Shown here in pieces: positions 5,863 through 6,317 of a stretch of 6,317 nucleotides of DNA; position 1 is the first letter of the stretch; each line of letters starts with the position of its first letter. The notes beneath the pieces were generated by a model. The model ran no database searches. It was given only the letters and a program-made list of their open reading frames with translations, and had not been told where the DNA came from. The translations under genes and the position numbers were made by a program. Source of the DNA: Candidatus Omnitrophota bacterium (GTDB lineage: Bacteria; Omnitrophota; 4484-213); NCBI GenBank assembly GCA_030639955.1, contig DAOWKH010000092.1, positions 1 through 6,317 of the forward strand. Direction: 5' to 3'.

Positions 5863-5868
5863 AATTTT

Positions 5869-6317
5869 ATGTCTGAAAATACCCTCCACAAAAAATTAGA
5901 AGAGCTCGTCAGCCAATTTCCGGAAAGAATAGCGGTGCAAATGAAAAGGGAAGATGGCTATCGAACCTACACTTATAAAGAATTCTACAACACCTCCCAA
6001 GCCATTACCCATTTTCTGATTACCTCGGGCATAAAAAAAGGCGATAGAATCGCTATTGTGCTGGAGAATCGTCCTGAATGGGGGATGATTTATTTCGCTA
6101 TTTTGTTTGCCGGGGGTATAGCCGTACCCGTAGACCCCCAATCCAATCAGGAAGAAACAAACTTTATTTTGAGCGACTCCGAAAGCAAAGTCGTTTTTAC
6201 ATCTTCAGAGCATCTTCCTTTGTTCAAATCCGCCCCCTTAGAAAAACTCGTCGTCCTTGATTCTCCTGATTTTTCCAAAATAACCTCCGCTTCTCCTTTG
6301 AGTGAGGCGAAACCTCA
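5869..6317 (+). CDS. AMP-forming acyl-CoA synthetase (AMP-binding enzyme), N-terminal part only
   Basis: 149 codons from ATG at 5869 to the right edge, no stop. The reading matches the N-terminus of AMP-forming acyl/acid-CoA ligases (ANL superfamily): SQFPERIAV (15-23), YTYKEFY (34-40), KKGDRIAIVLENRPEW (56-71), then GGIAVPVDP (82-90) and FILSDSESKVVF (99-110). These enzymes activate a carboxylate, often a fatty acid, with ATP to an acyl-adenylate and transfer it to CoA. The P-loop (YTSGTTGxPK type) and later motifs lie beyond the edge, so substrate and activity cannot be judged. The gene points away from the R-M block and shares only the intergenic region with it. Its coding sequence is visibly richer in G+C than the minus-strand genes, suggesting it belongs to the resident chromosome rather than the accessory block. 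Confidence 0.85.
   Translation, partial: MSENTLHKKLEELVSQFPERIAVQMKREDGYRTYTYKEFYNTSQAITHFLITSGIKKGDRIAIVLENRPEWGMIYFAILFAGGIAVPVDPQSNQEETNFILSDSESKVVFTSSEHLPLFKSAPLEKLVVLDSPDFSKITSASPLSEAKP

Noticed and set aside
5896..6260. Reading frames at 5896-6141 (minus) and 6078-6260 (plus)
   Set aside because: Both overlap the acyl-CoA synthetase frame, whose motifs are continuous in another frame.

Overview
The window reads as an AT-rich bacterial accessory (defence-type) region next to an ordinary metabolic gene. Five genes on the minus strand occupy about 1-5754. One divergent plus-strand gene begins at 5869 and runs off the right edge. The organism cannot be named from this. The low GC, the bacterial LexA-type proteins, the sigma70-like promoters and the apparently leaderless starts fit an AT-rich bacterium, possibly an uncultivated lineage.

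In minus-strand transcription order (right to left) the region holds the following. (1) A strong promoter drives a 621-residue protein that is a complete LexA repressor (winged helix plus S24 self-cleaving protease) fused to an amino-methyltransferase whose motif I precedes its SPPY motif. (2) A PD-(D/E)XK restriction endonuclease follows with a near-perfect ribosome site. Together these two form a Type II restriction-modification (R-M) module. (3) A protein with a class III nucleotide-cyclase-like fold comes next, then (4) a single-pass membrane protein of unknown function. (5) Last is a second LexA-methyltransferase fusion, cut by the left edge after 442 codons. Its LexA part is clearly homologous to the first, but its methyltransferase is of a different class, with SPPY motif first. 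It was identified by translating the minus strand to the edge; it has no stop in the window.

Both LexA parts keep the Ala-Gly cleavage site and the Ser/Lys catalytic pair. The natural reading is a DNA-damage-responsive, self-repressed methyltransferase: cleavage would detach the DNA-binding domain while leaving the methyltransferase joined to the LexA C-terminal domain. This is an inference.

Three spacers, each just 3' of a minus-strand gene (REase, cyclase-like, membrane protein), share conserved ends and fold into interrupted stems. Two begin with the same 11-mer and two end with another shared 11-mer. The layout is like attC sites of integron gene cassettes, so the middle of the window may be a cassette array. 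No integrase is present.

To the right, 5755-5868 contains two divergent promoters whose predicted start points lie at or next to the start codons, with a perfect 11-bp inverted repeat between them. The plus-strand gene is the N-terminal third or so of an AMP-forming acyl-CoA synthetase, with visibly higher GC, and probably marks the edge of the accessory block. No stretch over 300 bases lacks a gene.
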